This document shows, one piece after another, positions 20,367 to 33,900 of a stretch of DNA of 64,000 nucleotides. The notes below the pieces were generated by a model. It was not told the origin of the DNA, did not search any database, and saw only the letters and a program-made list of their open reading frames with translations. Within the stretch, counting starts at the first letter, position 1, and each line of letters opens with the position of its first letter. The DNA is from Pelodera strongyloides (taxonomy: Eukaryota > Nematoda > Chromadorea > Rhabditida > Rhabditidae), in the NCBI GenBank assembly GCA_036852015.1, contig JAANDG010000411.1:62001-126000 (forward strand). Reading direction: 5' to 3'. Position numbers and translations under genes: made by a program.

Positions 20367-22074
20367 ATGTCACGCTGTTACAGCAAGTTTTATTGTTATA
20401 TTACTTTTGTTACATACGTTAATTGATGTTCCAGGATAGTAACCCATCATAGTAAGGTGTCTTTAGACTGTATTTCATTACCACGGGTTTTATTCTCGTT
20501 CTGACTTTACTAAAACTTGCAATGTTTAGTGGTATGCATAAAGGTTTCACTTGTTATTATGTTATGATATGTTGTCGGTGGTATGCCATGTTGAGTTGGG
20601 TCTAATAATGTAAATAGAGATATCTTATTATATAAAACGGTAACTGTAGCGTGCGTTAGCACTCACATTACGGAAATCGAATTCGAATAAATTGTTCCGC
20701 TTTTGATATAAAAGAGTGCCGCAGGTCAAACTAGAATATTCTCAAAAAATGTCTTCATTCGTACAGATTTTCATCTATGTTACATACGTTTCATAAGTAT
20801 GGAGACGGCGTAGCCGGCTGGTCTAGTACAGCGAAGCGAAAACAAATAATTGCTGATTTTCATTGTCATGCTAAACATTATTACCCTACAGCCTACAGTA
20901 GACTCTCATATCGGGTGTGCTACAGTAGCACGGTAACTCCTTTATCAATTTTGTGCGATAAATACTTTGTGCTTTGTGCTATAGTCTTTCATCGAGCTGC
21001 CACATTAAGTTGTACACATCTGGCAATATTGATGGTCATTGAAGATAAAATATTCAAAAAAAAGGATATCCATTTACATTGTTTATATTAATATGAAAGA
21101 AGTGTAGGCGAGGATAAAGAAAAATACTTTAGAAACATGTGCGCTTCATCTTATTATCTCAAATGCGGTGATCCTTTGAAAGAAAAGGGTACTTATACCC
21201 TTGATCTAAGGGGTGCAGATCCCCTTGTCTACGGGTACAGATACCCTTTGTCTAGAATAGCGCATTGTTTATTTGTTCTTGTTTTAGCCAGCTGTGTGTA
21301 ACGATCACTTTTTGAAACAATAACAATGATATTATGGTTTTATTGTTTGATAACAATGATATTCACTCAATACAAATTTATAGAGTGCGCTTGGTGTTTA
21401 TAAGCACATTCTCTACTAATAAAATTACTGTCTGACTTTATTTATTACACATTAACAAAAATACATAAATACAGCTTTCTTAGACACATTGCCTATTTTG
21501 AATTTACAGTGCAACCAATCAGCGCGCAGAATACCGTATTTGAATATTCCAAATCTACTGTACCCATTTAAAGATGTTTCATGTTGGGTTTTGAACAGAT
21601 TCTCATAGTATGGTACCCGGAGCGGATGTTTACTAGTTTTTTTGTTGTAACTGTTTTTTGTTTTGACTTGTTTGCTTGTTCGATTCCTTTTATGTTATTT
21701 TCTCCTGAAAAGTTACATAGATCTAGTAGCAAGTCTTCCGAGGGACTGGCACTATCGTGAAGCTACGGCAAATGCTACGCACTATTTGCAAGCCGGCCAC
21801 ACCTAGAAAACGAAACCGAGCTTTTGGCAAATTTCACTCAAAACACTCTATCGAAGCTTCTTTTCAGACTTTGGTGTCCCTAGTTGCGTAGATGCGACGC
21901 ATGTACGAAGTGTCCCGTGCGCGCATTAACATTATTTGATGATCGTGGGGTTTGATTTGGATGTGGCTTCTGCAATCAGCATGTCTCACGTTCGCCCAAA
22001 GAAGGTGAACGGTTCAAGTAATGCAGACGCATTTCAGACCAAATTGCTGCCCCGCTAAGCTTACTCCGGCGCTT

Positions 22075-22322
22075 TAGGGCGCATTCGAGTTGGACATTTT
22101 CCGGAAAAGAAAAGGAAAAAAGTGGTTCGAGATGGATTTCACCAGAAAAGAATGCAATTGCCACGCATACACATGCAAATGATCGATTGATTTTAGTTTC
22201 AATTACGGTACAATTGCATTTTCGACAATTATTTTGCGTGTATTATTTTTTTTCTGGGTGTCCATCTCGAACCACTTTTTTCTTTTCTTTTCCGGAAAAT
22301 GTCCAACTCGAATGCGCCCTTA
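22075..22322. repeat. Palindromic element, AGGGCGCATTCGAGTTGGAC ends
   Basis: About 62-bp arms (TTTTCCGGAAAAGAAAAGG and GTGGTTCGAGATGG blocks) separated by about 125 bp of AT-rich spacer. It abuts a second palindrome with similar outer bases. Confidence 0.85.
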
Positions 22323-22356
22323 GAGCGAGATGGTTCTCCGGCGCTTTAGAGCGCCC

Positions 22357-22635
22357 CTAAGGGCGCGTTCGGGATTGATTTTCCGAAAGGAAACCCGGCC
22401 AAATCCTCGTTCGGGATGGACTTTTTGGAAACGTTCCAATGCTTGGAGAAAACAAAAAATACAGTATGAATTAGCTTGCGAAAAACGTTTCCCGCGCATA
22501 TTTTTCAAATTTTCCATGCTAATTCATACTGTATTTTTTGTTTTCTCCAAGCATTAGAACGTTTCCAAAATGTCCATCCCGAACGAGGATTTGGCCGGGT
22601 TTCCTTTCGGAAAATCAATCCCGAACGCGCCCTAA
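22357..22635. repeat. Near-perfect palindrome, AAGGGCGCGTTCGGGATTG ends
   Basis: Arms of about 130 bp match almost base for base (GAAAGGAAACCCGGCCAAAT, ACAAAAAATACAGTATGAAT) around a short central loop. ORFs on both strands here are mirror images of one another and are not genes. The ends resemble 22075-22322 and 29433-29652 (GGCGC..TTCGAG/TTTAAG). Confidence 0.9.
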
Positions 22636-23253
22636 GCGAGATGTTTTTTTTTTGCTCCGGAATTGATACACACTTTCGTTTGTTGCCTTGAATTGTGAAA
22701 AACCGGCTATTTTGAACATTTAACTTTATTAGTCTTTGTTTCAGCCTCTTCAGCTTGCTACCAAGTGTTAAGTTCAAGGTGCGAGGCCTGGAACAAGTGT
22801 CAAGGTCGTGGTCGCGAAAACGAGCTGAGCGTTTGTTTGTGTGTGTATGTTTTATAGTATGCGGATACTCTTTTAGTTGTTTTTCATATTAGTTTAATTT
22901 TTCGTTGTGGTTCAGCTTCAGCGCTCTAATACGGTACCTTGATGATATAGTTTCGAAATTAGCATTAGCATATGACACTACACAGTACATAGCCCGGTTT
23001 TATGGAGGTGGCTCTTATTTTATTTGTGTGGTTGGTTGGAACTTGAAACATTCTAAGGGGACACAATGCGTCATTCATAAGTTACACTCATATATACAAG
23101 TAGTAAGTAGTAACTAGTAACATCCGTGCCATTGAACATTACCTATGGGTATAGCGTCAACTTCGTCTGGGCGAAGACTATCCTCAAAAATATAGTAGAA
23201 TCATATGCTGTGTTTCTGATCCATGCATACTGCTTCTCAACGATTTTATTTCA

Positions 23254-23431
23254 TTAAAGTGATATAACAGCCGGTTTTGAAACGTATCTTGCTTGGACAA
23301 CTGCATTCCCAATTCCCATATGCATTATGCCAATAGCAAATTAATATAAAATCTCGCAGTAATTTGCATACAATGCATCGGAATACAGCCTCCGGCATAC
23401 TTTTCAAAATCGGTATGTTATATGGCTTTAA
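23254..23431. repeat. Palindromic MITE, TTAAAGYGGTATRRCACGTGG family
   Basis: TTAAAGTGATATAACAGCCG left end and ATGTTATATGGCTTTAA right end. Other members or halves: 40296-40383, 44628-44790, 52064-52210, 60280-60477, 61385-61526. Single ends lie near 5500-5590, 17960-17983, 19209-19232, 30318-30345, 47195-47228, 48000-48108 and 63188. Confidence 0.75.
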
Positions 23432-24107
23432 AAACTGATCCTGTCCCTTATCACCGGAAAATTTTCTACCTCTAGCAGCTAGCAGTCTAGCAGCAAGGTC
23501 CAGTCATTTGGCCATTTGATGGTTTGTTTTTGCGTGTTATTTCCATAACTTGAGCAAATTATACGATACGGCAGCTGCAAAAATTTTCCCGTGGTGTTTC
23601 TTTGTGATTGCATATTGCAGAGCAGATCTTTTCAGCATGGAAGTATGCCATTGGTGAGTGAATAGATCTATCTCCCGGCTGCCGTTGGGAGTTGTCTCCC
23701 TATCCGGCTCTGATTGTCACATCTCTCTTGTGTACGCTAGTGCTGACGGCCACTCTCTCACCGTCTTCGGCGTCTAGTGCATCGACGTGATTCTGGCCAT
23801 TTCTATCGCTCTATGCAGTGCATCGATTGATCGGGCGGATAGCCAGCCGCAACATACGCAAAACTAAAACTAGTCGGCTCTAATTTCTTTACCCACCTCT
23901 TTTTGATAACCTTTTTGATTGTTTTGGTATAACTGCAAACTGCATCCTCTGATTCTATATTATTGGTAAACTAGTTGAGACGAATTTCTTTGCCTCATTA
24001 ACTTTTTTATAAGCTACTATCAAAATAGTACTAGTACCAGTTCTATTAGTACTGGTCCGGGTCCGTAAAGCGGATTCCTGCAATCAAGGCGCAATTCTCT
24101 GTTTAAT

Positions 24108-24215
24108 ATGACCATACGTTTTCTAGGATTTTTATTCCTGGTTATTTTAATGTTGGCCTTCCCAGCTGAAAACACTGCTAGAAAATTCAGGGCCCTGCCG
24201 TGCTGCCCTGTATAA
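24108..24215 (+). CDS. Possible small secreted peptide ORF (35 aa)
   Basis: ATG to TAA, 35 codons. The first 20 residues (MTIRFLGFLFLVILMLAFPA) look like a textbook signal peptide with a likely cleavage after F-P-A. A 15-residue tail follows, containing RKFRALPCCPV with paired cysteines. Such an arrangement fits a short secreted or neuropeptide-like product. No conserved family, promoter, trans-splice acceptor or poly(A) signal was identified. A GT at the end of the Pro codon could also act as a donor, making this the first exon of something longer. Chance occurrence cannot be excluded in 8 kb of non-coding DNA. Confidence 0.35.
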   Translation: MTIRFLGFLFLVILMLAFPAENTARKFRALPCCPV

Positions 24216-24490
24216 AGTTGTGCATTATACGCTAAAGTCTCACTCTAGAGGAAAACTACATAACATTTGGGCTAGGATGAACCCTTCTCAGCCTTTCACT
24301 CTGATTTTTACTACGATTGAGCTGTAAGTTTTGTGCATATTCTGCATATCACTGAACCTTTTCAATATCCGACGCCATGCACATAACATATATTTTATTT
24401 TGTGTAGCACTGCGAGCAATATTTCGTTCGTACTGGGTCTTCAAGCATAAGTTATGGCATATTAAAATATGCTCATTTCTTTTACTTACG

Positions 24491-24661
24491 TTAAAGCGAA
24501 ATGCTAGCCCCTTTGGAAAATTTGCATATGATAAGCAAATCCTATGTATCCTATGCTAATTTTGTACGATTGCCGTGGACGATCGTACAAAATTAGCACA
24601 GCATACATAGGATTTGCTTTTCGTATGCAAATTTTCCAATGGGGCTAGCATTTCGCTTTAA
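24491..24661. repeat. Near-perfect hairpin MITE, GCTAGCCCCTTTGG family, copy 2
   Basis: Same sequence and central loop as 6508-6679, bounded by TTAAAGCG and CGCTTTAA, about 95% identical by eye. This suggests recent mobility. Confidence 0.9.
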
Positions 24662-25413
24662 GCTATGGCTATAGTCTGCGGTTTATTTAGTTTTGGAAGA
24701 CGGGAAATCAACTGTATTACTTCACCAACCATGTGAATGTCGTCTGTTTAGGATTGTTTAATTAACAAAATTCCTTATTTTTGAATAGTGAATATGGGGA
24801 TTATCGTGTTTTCAAACACGCAGGCTTAGCGAACAATGGTAGGTATTAGTTATTGCCCTAATTAGCTTATATTGAATCTTGCATCATATATCGCAATCGC
24901 CTGTATTAAAAGATTTGTCTACTCCTTTTTATCGTAGATGAAATTGGCTATTTGTTGGCCATCCAAGCCCTGATTTTAGTTTCAGAAATGTTACTTGAAG
25001 GATTTCGGGGTCTGTATAAGCCGGTGCATTGATATTATTTTCCGTCTTTCTTTCGTGGCGTGTACTCTTTTTCCGCTGTAGTGCTAGTGCAGATGGTACG
25101 AACGGTCTAACCGAGAGAAAATTTTGAATTCGCGCGCTTTTTCACTTGTGGCCATCTGTGGGAATTATGGGAGAGAGAATTGGTTTGTCAGTCATTTTCA
25201 TTGTCACACACCCTACCTACCACCAGCTGCTGCTCGCGCGGTAAGCTCCATAGCTTTATAATTTGCGTATCGGGATTATTTTTTTCGAGATGTTGCCCAT
25301 CACCATATGCGTCCTACTAAGCGAGAACTTTTGTTCATGGAAAAACCGATTGGTGTTCTAGAGTAGCTTGCATTGAGGAGCAAGGGAGTGGACCTCCCCT
25401 TTAGCGCTTTAAC

Positions 25414-25450
25414 TATTGGCTATATAAGAGTGACAGCGCAGTTTCTGACT
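25414..25450 (+). promoter_or_regulatory. Candidate TATA-type core promoter
   Basis: An inverted CCAAT box (ATTGG, 25414-25418) stands directly before TATATAAGAG (25421-25430). A start site would fall near 25450. It could drive the Headcase gene only through a 5' intron, since the ATG is 2.5 kb away. A strong acceptor TCTCTTTCAG ends at 27805, 140 nt before that ATG, which would allow this. Suggestive only. Confidence 0.35.
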
Positions 25451-27446
25451 TCCGCCGTAAGGAAGCAACTTGGTAGTGAACTTGACTGGATGCTCTATGT
25501 CAGTCAGTGTACGAGTGTACCTGCGTTTTTATTCGATGATTAGCCATGCCATATTTTGCGATGCCATATGGTTTTTTTGCGAAGTACTTTATTAAGTACC
25601 AGAATATTTAAAATTGCAATCGACAAAAACACTAACTATATTTTTTTTACAACTATTTATATAACTATTTATATAGATCACAACTATTTAAAGAACTATA
25701 TTCTTGTAAATTTATTCTTTTGAGAGGTAGCGTTCATGCGTTTTATTTATTTATCTTTCATCAATTAGAGCCAGACAAAGCAACTTGTTGTTTACGTTTA
25801 TTTACTACTTTTTACACATATTTGCCAAATAGCAAAACAAGCAAACCTTGGGTTCCAATTTGTTTTGTTTGGATGGTAAGATAGTAAGATACACTGCTTC
25901 TTCCATGCTCCAAGTTTGTGTGCTTAAGTGTTAGGTAACATCCAAAGTTATAATCGGAAGGGAACCGCAGAGCTCTTTTTCTGCGGTAGTGCGTATGTAA
26001 GAAGTTTATTTATTAATACAAATATTAGCAAACCAAAAAAAACGGATACGGAGCTCGCTCGCTCCCCCCCCCCCTAGCTCCGATACAAATAATAGCTAAT
26101 CTAGAGTTTTTTTTTAAATAACCAGTTGGGTCTTGGGCCTTTCCTTGCATCTTTGATCTTTGGCTTTTCCGAAGTTTATGAAAGCTTTTAGGTTTATATT
26201 TGTAACGTGTTGCGTGACTCACTTGTAGTTTACTATGAATTATCCTTCAATCCTGCTGCATACTTTTATACCACTGAATATTATCAGCGCAACATTCATC
26301 ATTTGATTAATCACCTCTTTTTATCCAATTATGATGTTTTTCGACTGTGAAACCGTGAAACGTAAAATTTACTGTTCGTGAAAAGCCGGATCAGGCTTTA
26401 CGATAATTTGTATGCATAGTAGCATCATTGCGCGATATTAGTGTATTGACTGACTTGTAGTGACGTAAGGAACTACACGTAGGTTTTAGGTTTTTTTAGT
26501 TTAATTTTTGTTTAGTATTAGTTTTAAACGGTTGCCGTGCCCTAAGACATTGGGGCTTTACAACTGCTGCAAAAGTTCTGTTAAGGGTCACATACATACA
26601 GTCTATATTAACAAGATACTAATGCCCATAACTTACCATCAGTGTTCATAAGGTTAATGCGCATAACATATTATCAAGGGTCATATTATACTAATGCTCA
26701 TAACTCACAACTAATGTATTTTTAATGTATTTGTGTCCATCGCCTCTTGTTCAGTCCTTACGAGGCATGAGAAATTTGTGGTTTTCCTGTCATAACAGGT
26801 CCCATGGTTTAGTCTATATCGATTGAAATGACCTTGATAGAAGAAAACAAAGCCTTATCCAGAAAACTGCCTAGCTCACCAGTACTAGCGCAGAAGCAGT
26901 ATTGCTTTCCTTTGCATTACGTAGTTGGTGCTTTATAAGATTATATTGTTGGGTGTTAAAGCGAATATGTAGGCACTCAAAATGAGCAAAAAAAGCGAAA
27001 CTAGCGTTTCCATACCAGACGTTAATTTAAATAGACGACTGAATATGTAAATACGAAATTGGAATGCGCTGCATCTTGAATCTTGCTATTTGCCGATTTA
27101 AACTGAAATTTATTCAATCGGACCCAAATTTATGCAAGGGTTCCGAATTAGCGTTTACTATGGAAAAGGCGAGCTTTGTAATTGATTTTCTTTTAAGTGG
27201 GTAATTGTAGACAACTTTTGTTATTGTTTCCTTAATGGGCAACACGCATTTTATTAATACAGCTTAACTTCAAAAAGGGCCTACATATTCCCTTTAACTG
27301 TTTTGAAACTTCTCGAAAGTTTGAAAGTGTTGGTAAAGCATATCTATCACGCAAATAATACGTCATGCCACATGTTAGTGTAGACGCTTCAGATAACTTT
27401 TGTGCTTTAACTACTAGTGATTACGGTAATGCTTTCTGGTCCTTCC

Positions 27447-27654
27447 GAGGCCGTATTCACCTGATTCACCAACACACAGGGAGCCCTCCCTGGCCTCCCC
27501 AGGGAGCTAAGGACTGCGAGAGCAGAGACCATATTCACCACTCCAATTCCCTCGGGGAAATATTCCCTGGGACAGAAAATAACATTCTAGTGTGAGAAAC
27601 GCAGAGAAACAGACTGGGAATTCCCCATGGGGAACTGAGTGGTGCATACGGCCT
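27447..27654. repeat. Palindromic MITE, GGCCGTATTCACC family
   Basis: Begins GAGGCCGTATTCACC and ends ATACGGCCTC. It is a chimera: the left part matches the CAGGGAGC subfamily (as 9287-9425), the inner part the CCCTCGGGGAAATA subfamily (as 30821-30940). Confidence 0.75.
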
Positions 27655-27944
27655 CGGCTTCGATATTTTCTTCTTTTGTTACATACTTATTTAGAGGCTT
27701 TGGTTTTGTTGATTTCTTCTTTTCTATGTTTTTTTTCGTGTTTTGGAGGAATGTCATGCTTGTGGATAGGCGACTAGCCAGCGATGCAAAGTAAATCTCT
27801 TTCAGTTTGACAGTACGAAGTTTGGAACTACGTGGTTTCAACTTTGTTCATTCCCATATATATAGTATTCAACTATCCACAAACGAATTTATTCGAACGA
27901 CGTCGCATTTGAAGTTGTGAGAAAAAGAAAGAAAGAAGAAGAAG

Positions 27945-30900
27945 ATGGGACGCAAAGCTGATTTACGACGCGCTTGTGCTAAGGTGAGTTTTGAATTGGG
28001 TTTTTGTTTTTCATTCTTGTTTATGGTTCGCTCTGAGTTCTGAGGACTTAAATCCTATGTGCAAGAGGAGGAAGCCGATTGTGTGGGGGGGGGGGGGGGG
28101 GGGTTGTATCAATATATTTTTGGAATTTTGGACCCAGACGGTCCTTTGGACCGTTGAGGTAGAGATGCAGAAGTCTTCTTTTTTGGATAAACCTTACGCC
28201 CTTACGCTTTACGCTAACGTATTTCGGTAGACACGGATGTTCATGACCACTGTGTTTCTTCTGAGTTTCGTAGGTAGGTAGGGACGGGTCCACACGAAAA
28301 TCAGCATCGTGGCGTTGTTGAATAGTGCCATGTCTTGCCCCTATCGACGAGTTATTACTTAAAAGGATCGGCTGTAAGATTACTGATTTCTTATTTATTT
28401 TTTGCAGGATAAGGAAAAGGAGAACACGCAACCACAAGAAGCGCGTTCCAACAAAAAGAATCAACCCTTAGAACTGAAAGGATGTCCCGTCCCCGAGCCT
28501 ATACACTGCTTATCAGGTATGTTGTTAGATATATTGTTTGTATTTGTATATGTGATCATATAGTGACGAGGGATGAGGGACGTGGGTTGTGTAGCTGCTT
28601 GAGCTGGATGGCTGATCTACATTGGGGTTGAATTTTGAATTTGATGACATAATGATATTGTTTGCGCGTAGTGTATGCGTTTTGAGTGGTTTACTGGTTG
28701 TTCAATTTCTCACACTCTGCTACGAAGTGTGAAGTTATATGCGTTAGTTAGTTAGGTTGATTTAAATTAAAAGCATATAATTTTTTTATTGCGGTAGTGC
28801 TTCTTTTTTCTTTTTCATCACTGTAACTGTATGTCTCTTTGGTTTGCACTGTATTTTTAGCTTAACATGAAAAGTGGGCAAACATGTTTCCTTTCTTTAA
28901 AAAAAACATTCCTAGAATAACTGTCTTGAACATCGTCACTTGTTTTGGTCTTTTGGATCTTTTCATTCTCTCTGTTGCGTTGTTGATGGGCAAAAAAATG
29001 TGGAAAAACCGATCACTGATATCCAGTTTTTGTTGAATCATTAATCATCATGGAGTGAATTTATCGCTCGATTTTCAGTTTCGTTCAGTGAGTGTTGTGA
29101 ATAATTGGGTGTAGGAGGGCCAGGGGTCGGACACAAGAGGTTAAGGTGTCAGGCACATGGAAGAAGAGTTTTGTTGCTTTTACAATTTTCGTCTTTTCGG
29201 TAATCTGCAATGTAGTTTAATCTCCGACGTGACGTCGTCTCTTTTGTGTATGACTAAGCCTCTAACTAAAGTAAATGAATGTCCGAGGCTATGTTTCCAG
29301 CTGTATTTGACTAATCACGCGTTCTCGAGTTTGCTACCTTTAGCATCCATATTATCAACAAAAGCACCACTACCAGTTTGATTTTTGAAAAAAATATTAC
29401 ACTTTTGGTCATTTATTTCCATATTCAATCACTTAAGGCGCATTTAAGATGGGAAAAGTTTGAAGAATTCTGGAAAAAGTTGGTTCAAGTTGGAAACGCG
29501 AGAAAAGTTTAGAAATAATGCCCAAAGAGAGACCACAGACAAACATAGCTGAATATCCTGCTTTTCAGTATTATGCAAAATTATGCAAATGTTCCATCTT
29601 GAACCTAACTTTTCCGGAATTCTTCAAACTTTTCCCAACTCGAACGCGCCTGTAGTATCACAGTACACTTCCCACCAGGAAATGATTTTGAGTTGAGACA
29701 TTGTGTTCTTATTATTAGAATTTTATATAGTTGTTAGTTAGTTATTTTTAATTTGAACAATTGGGAGCACTGTCACTGTTCTCTCTCTCACTAGTATTTT
29801 CATATCATTAATCATTTGCTTAAAATATTACTGATAAGGGCGTATAGATATTGATTAATATGTATGCATTTCGTTTTCGAACGCAAGAATGTGATGCTAT
29901 ACTGGGAAATGTTGGTTACGGTTTCGATTCATAAGAAATGGAATAAAAGTGCTTGTTTTTAAGGGTAATTGGTAATTTTAACGGAAATGTGTAACGGAAA
30001 TAACGGAAAAGGGTTGTCTCTATGCACGTTCACACTTGTTGGGGACTTAGTGATAATAAAATGATAATAAAATATCTACGGGCTTACGAGTACCGTGTTG
30101 GACATAGAGAAAAGTCTTATACGTATATAGATGTGGAACCATGCACCATGCGAAGAGTTGTACTGCTAAAAGGGGCATGGCACGTGGTTATGACAAAAAT
30201 GCACAGAATTTGCGTTTACATTAGAAGCAAATTATGTTCCGTTCTGTGCCGGAAGTGCACCAAAGGTCACGGTTCGCAAATAACAAATATACGGGAATGT
30301 AGTTGACCATCTGGTGTTTCACAAACCATGTGCGATACCGCTTTAGTGTCATTTATGTGCCTTCCCTATTTTCAGGCTCTCCTTTTGAAGAGGACGAGGA
30401 GGGTCGAAAATTCATATGCACGAACGGCGCCTGTCCATTCAAGACCCATCTAGTGCACGACCGATGCTTTGGCGCATACGAGGACCATCTGGTGAAGATA
30501 CTGTCCAATCTAGGTGTGTTTTTGTTTTTGATATTTTCGTATTATTGTTTTTTTTTCTTCTCTAATGAATTGGTAACGTGCGCTGGAAATCAGGTTACTG
30601 TATTTCGTTTCGAATTTCGAAACAAACGGACAGCCGATTTTTGAGTGGATTTTCGGCGATTATAGTTTTTTCGGTATTTTTCGCGGTAATTATTTTTGGT
30701 TGATTCTTTTTGTTTCTGTTTTTCAAAGATAGTGTGTTTATGAACAATCATAAAAAAAATAAATGTATGCAAACCCCTAAGCCTTCTTGTATACCCTTTT
30801 ACCTTATCTTGGTTCCTGACATATTCACCGCTCCGATTCCCTCGGGGAAATAGTCCCTGGGTACAGAAAATGGCATTCTAATGTGAGAGACGTAGAGAAA

Positions 30901-33900
30901 AAGACGGTGAATTCCCCGCTGGGAATTGAGTGGTGAATATGGCTTCTGGTATGCAACTTCTAAACTTTACCATATGTTTTAGGTTCGGCTCGTGGTTGGA
31001 CCGATTCTCAACGACGCGCGAATCTATGGGAGAAAAAGGGCCAATCATTGGTGGGAAAGTTGTGCAGGTATGCCCTGGTTTTTATTTTATTTTTATAATT
31101 CTTTTATCGTTTATTTTTTTTGCTACGTGCTAGCTGAGGAGGAGTATTGTAATTCTCTGTGAGTGCTTATCATGTGGAATGTGTGAAGTTGTTGTTGCTA
31201 AAGACGTTAGACATCGTTTGGGACGGAAAGTTTTGTGAAGAAGAGAATAAGTCAACTAGGACGCCAACAAAGTATTGGCCGGGTTCTCGCTAGGTAGTGA
31301 GTGAACTGCAGTAAGCATCACTTCGCAAAACTCTGACGAGTTTTTGCTAAAGCTGCGCTGTTGCGAACGCTAAATAAGTCACATGTTACACACCGAGGGC
31401 GAGACTTCACATTCAAAAGAAACTTCATATCTTGCAAAACATCATGATTGTAGGTGTCGTTGTGGTGCGGGAAATATATCCCTCGACGATCGACATGATA
31501 TAGATAGAAAAGTTGGTTTTAACTTCTTATACACGGCTTAGGCTTAGGCTTAGGCTATATTCTCGGTTCTTTTGTGAAATATAGACAATATTCTCGGTTC
31601 TGTTGTGTTCTCAGTTTTGCCTTTGTTTGGTTAGTTACTGATCAATGATTGACTTTTTCTTAAGTACGTGGATAAGTGGATTCTAATGTAGTGCACTGTA
31701 CCCTTACCCTTCTCGCTACCTATCAATATCTTTTTTTTTGTATCATATTTGCGTTTCAGAAGCGAGAACGCGAACTCTTAGAACAACAAAATGGTCAAAA
31801 GAAGAAAAAGACGAAAAAGGAGTGCACTTTACCCAAATTAAATGCCGGAGGAGTAAAGGGCGCCTCGCCTTATACAGCCGACGTCCAGTGGGTTATTGAT
31901 GAGTATTTTGATCTACATTTGTTTGTGTGTACATAATACATACCATTTTATCGTCATCCTAACTAATGAATATTTTATTTTACACGGTGTGGTGTGGGTG
32001 TGCAGTTGACAATTTGAACGAGTTAATTACATGTGAACTAAGATAAGTCGCCATGCGCGGTTAATTGTGTCAGTGTCTTTAGCAGTTTGGTTATGATTGA
32101 TAAGGATATTAGTACTATTATATTAGCAGACTTAGTAACAATAAAATACCAATTTTTTAGTCGAAAACTACGGCGACAACTTTCGGAGTCGGAGTCGGAA
32201 ATGTCGTACGCTGGAGAAGTATGTGGTTTTTTTGTTGGTTTACTATTTCACTTTTTTTATATATGTTTTTGTTGTCATTTCAGTCTTGTTTAGGATGTTA
32301 TGGTTTTTGGATCACTTGTTCAACAAACTAAGTATTGTTTGGTTAATTGAGTTGCAGTCATTTAGTAGTTGATTGTAAATGAGCCTTCTGTTCTGTAGTT
32401 TAAGCTTTCTTCAAATAGGCTACTGTAGTTGTGTAAGTTGTAATTAGTGATGCAAAGTTATATGCGGAGCTTAAAAGTGTAAAAGTGGTCTGGCATGTTT
32501 TATTGTTTTTTTTTAAATGTTATTTTCTAATTAATTTAAATTTTAGTTTATATCTGCGCGAAGAGATTCATCGAACAATGCCTACTTTGGTGATAGCGGA
32601 TGGTCTGCTTCGAAGACAAGTTCTGGTAAGATATTTACCTTTTCTGCAATTGGAATTGAGTTAACTGTTTAACTTACGTCATGCATATGGTGCAAGGCAG
32701 TATGACTCGTGATGTAAGCCAATGCTCCCCGCTTGTGCTTAGTTTCGTGTTTCGCCAAGACCTAACGTATAGTTGCTTATTTTTTCGTTACTTTGCTCGC
32801 CCAGTGTCGCCTTTGTGTATTTTCACAACTCTGATTTTTTTTCACTTTCGCGCCCGCGCCAACCTAGCAAAATTTGCGTTTTGATTGTTTTGAAACGCTT
32901 CACCTAAGCAATTATACACATATGTATTATACACACAGTATTTGCAGCACCTTGACTACTTTTGAGTTTCAATGAACGAGTGCTTAACCTTTTGCTGTGT
33001 GGCGTGCCATGCTACGTTGTGCCTTTTATTATATAACATTAGTTGTGTGCAGTGAAATGTTTTATTTGTTGTTGTTGTGTTATTACCTAATACCTGTGCT
33101 TTGTTTGGATCGCCTTCGAATCGTGCGCACGGAACCTCCTGCGGCTCCTTCACTTTCTCAGCTCCATTATCAACAAGCTGCTGCTGCTCACCCCGATGGT
33201 ACTGTATTATTACTTTGTTTCTGTGTGTAACTGCGTGTCTACAGACAACAAAGTATTAAGGCATGACCATGACTTTCCGGAGTTGTGTTTTGAATGTAAC
33301 TCGCGTGTCTACAAACGCACCAAGCATTAAGGCACGACTTTCCTGAGTTGTGTTTAGTTCAGCTTGTGATTTTACATATTACTTTTTTACCGACGAGCAT
33401 AACCTTACTCACGAGTGTGTACTAGATTTTTCGCTGCACCTTTTCCCATACCCCCGTGGTTTGCTGTGCTGTGCTAGTGTGTCGCCTTTTTGTTTCCTTT
33501 TTTCCGGGGTTTCACTAGATTTTAATATTACAAATCCCAGAGAATTTAGGGTATACTATGGTTGGATATTTTTAGCGTATGTAGTTTGGTTTGTTGCAGA
33601 TTCCAGGTGCACCAAACTTGTTCTACCAGTTAGACATACTTTTTGATACCAGTGTACCAATTCGATATTACGCTTCTATTTTCTATTTCAGCTATGTCGG
33701 ACGCTGTTGATGATACTTTATCCGTATTTTCTTCAGAAGGATTCGAAAAAGAAGTTGGTTTTTTATTTTCGTTTTCGTTGATCTTTGCTTTGTTTGAGCG
33801 TTATTTTATGTGCCATTTAATTGATTGAGTTTGAGTATAGTGCAGTCTTCTTTACTTTATTATTGGTATGATTTTCCGTGTGGACTTGTGGGCATACGGA

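Larger units (their letters stand above)
19394..27944. other. Intergenic region between the DUF229 and Headcase genes
   Basis: No multi-exon gene was found. The stretch contains several palindromic MITEs (19827-20366, 22075-22322, 22357-22635, 23254-23431, 24491-24661, 27447-27654), a possible small secreted-peptide ORF at 24108, a TATA-type promoter candidate at 25414-25450 and a C-homopolymer near 26066-26076. Sequence near 23640-23850 and 25050-25520 is relatively GC-rich and repeat-free, as expected for regulatory DNA or non-coding 5' exons of the downstream gene. The rest shows nothing I can name. Confidence 0.55.

Noticed and set aside
22320..22777. Overlapping Phe/Arg-rich ORFs on both strands
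   Set aside because: The same peptide appears on both strands because the DNA is a near-perfect palindrome.
31150..31185. Cys-rich stretch CECLSCGMC as the missing Headcase Cys box
   Set aside because: It has no acceptor. The 58-nt exon 31454-31511 (CRCRCGAGN) fits both phase and family.
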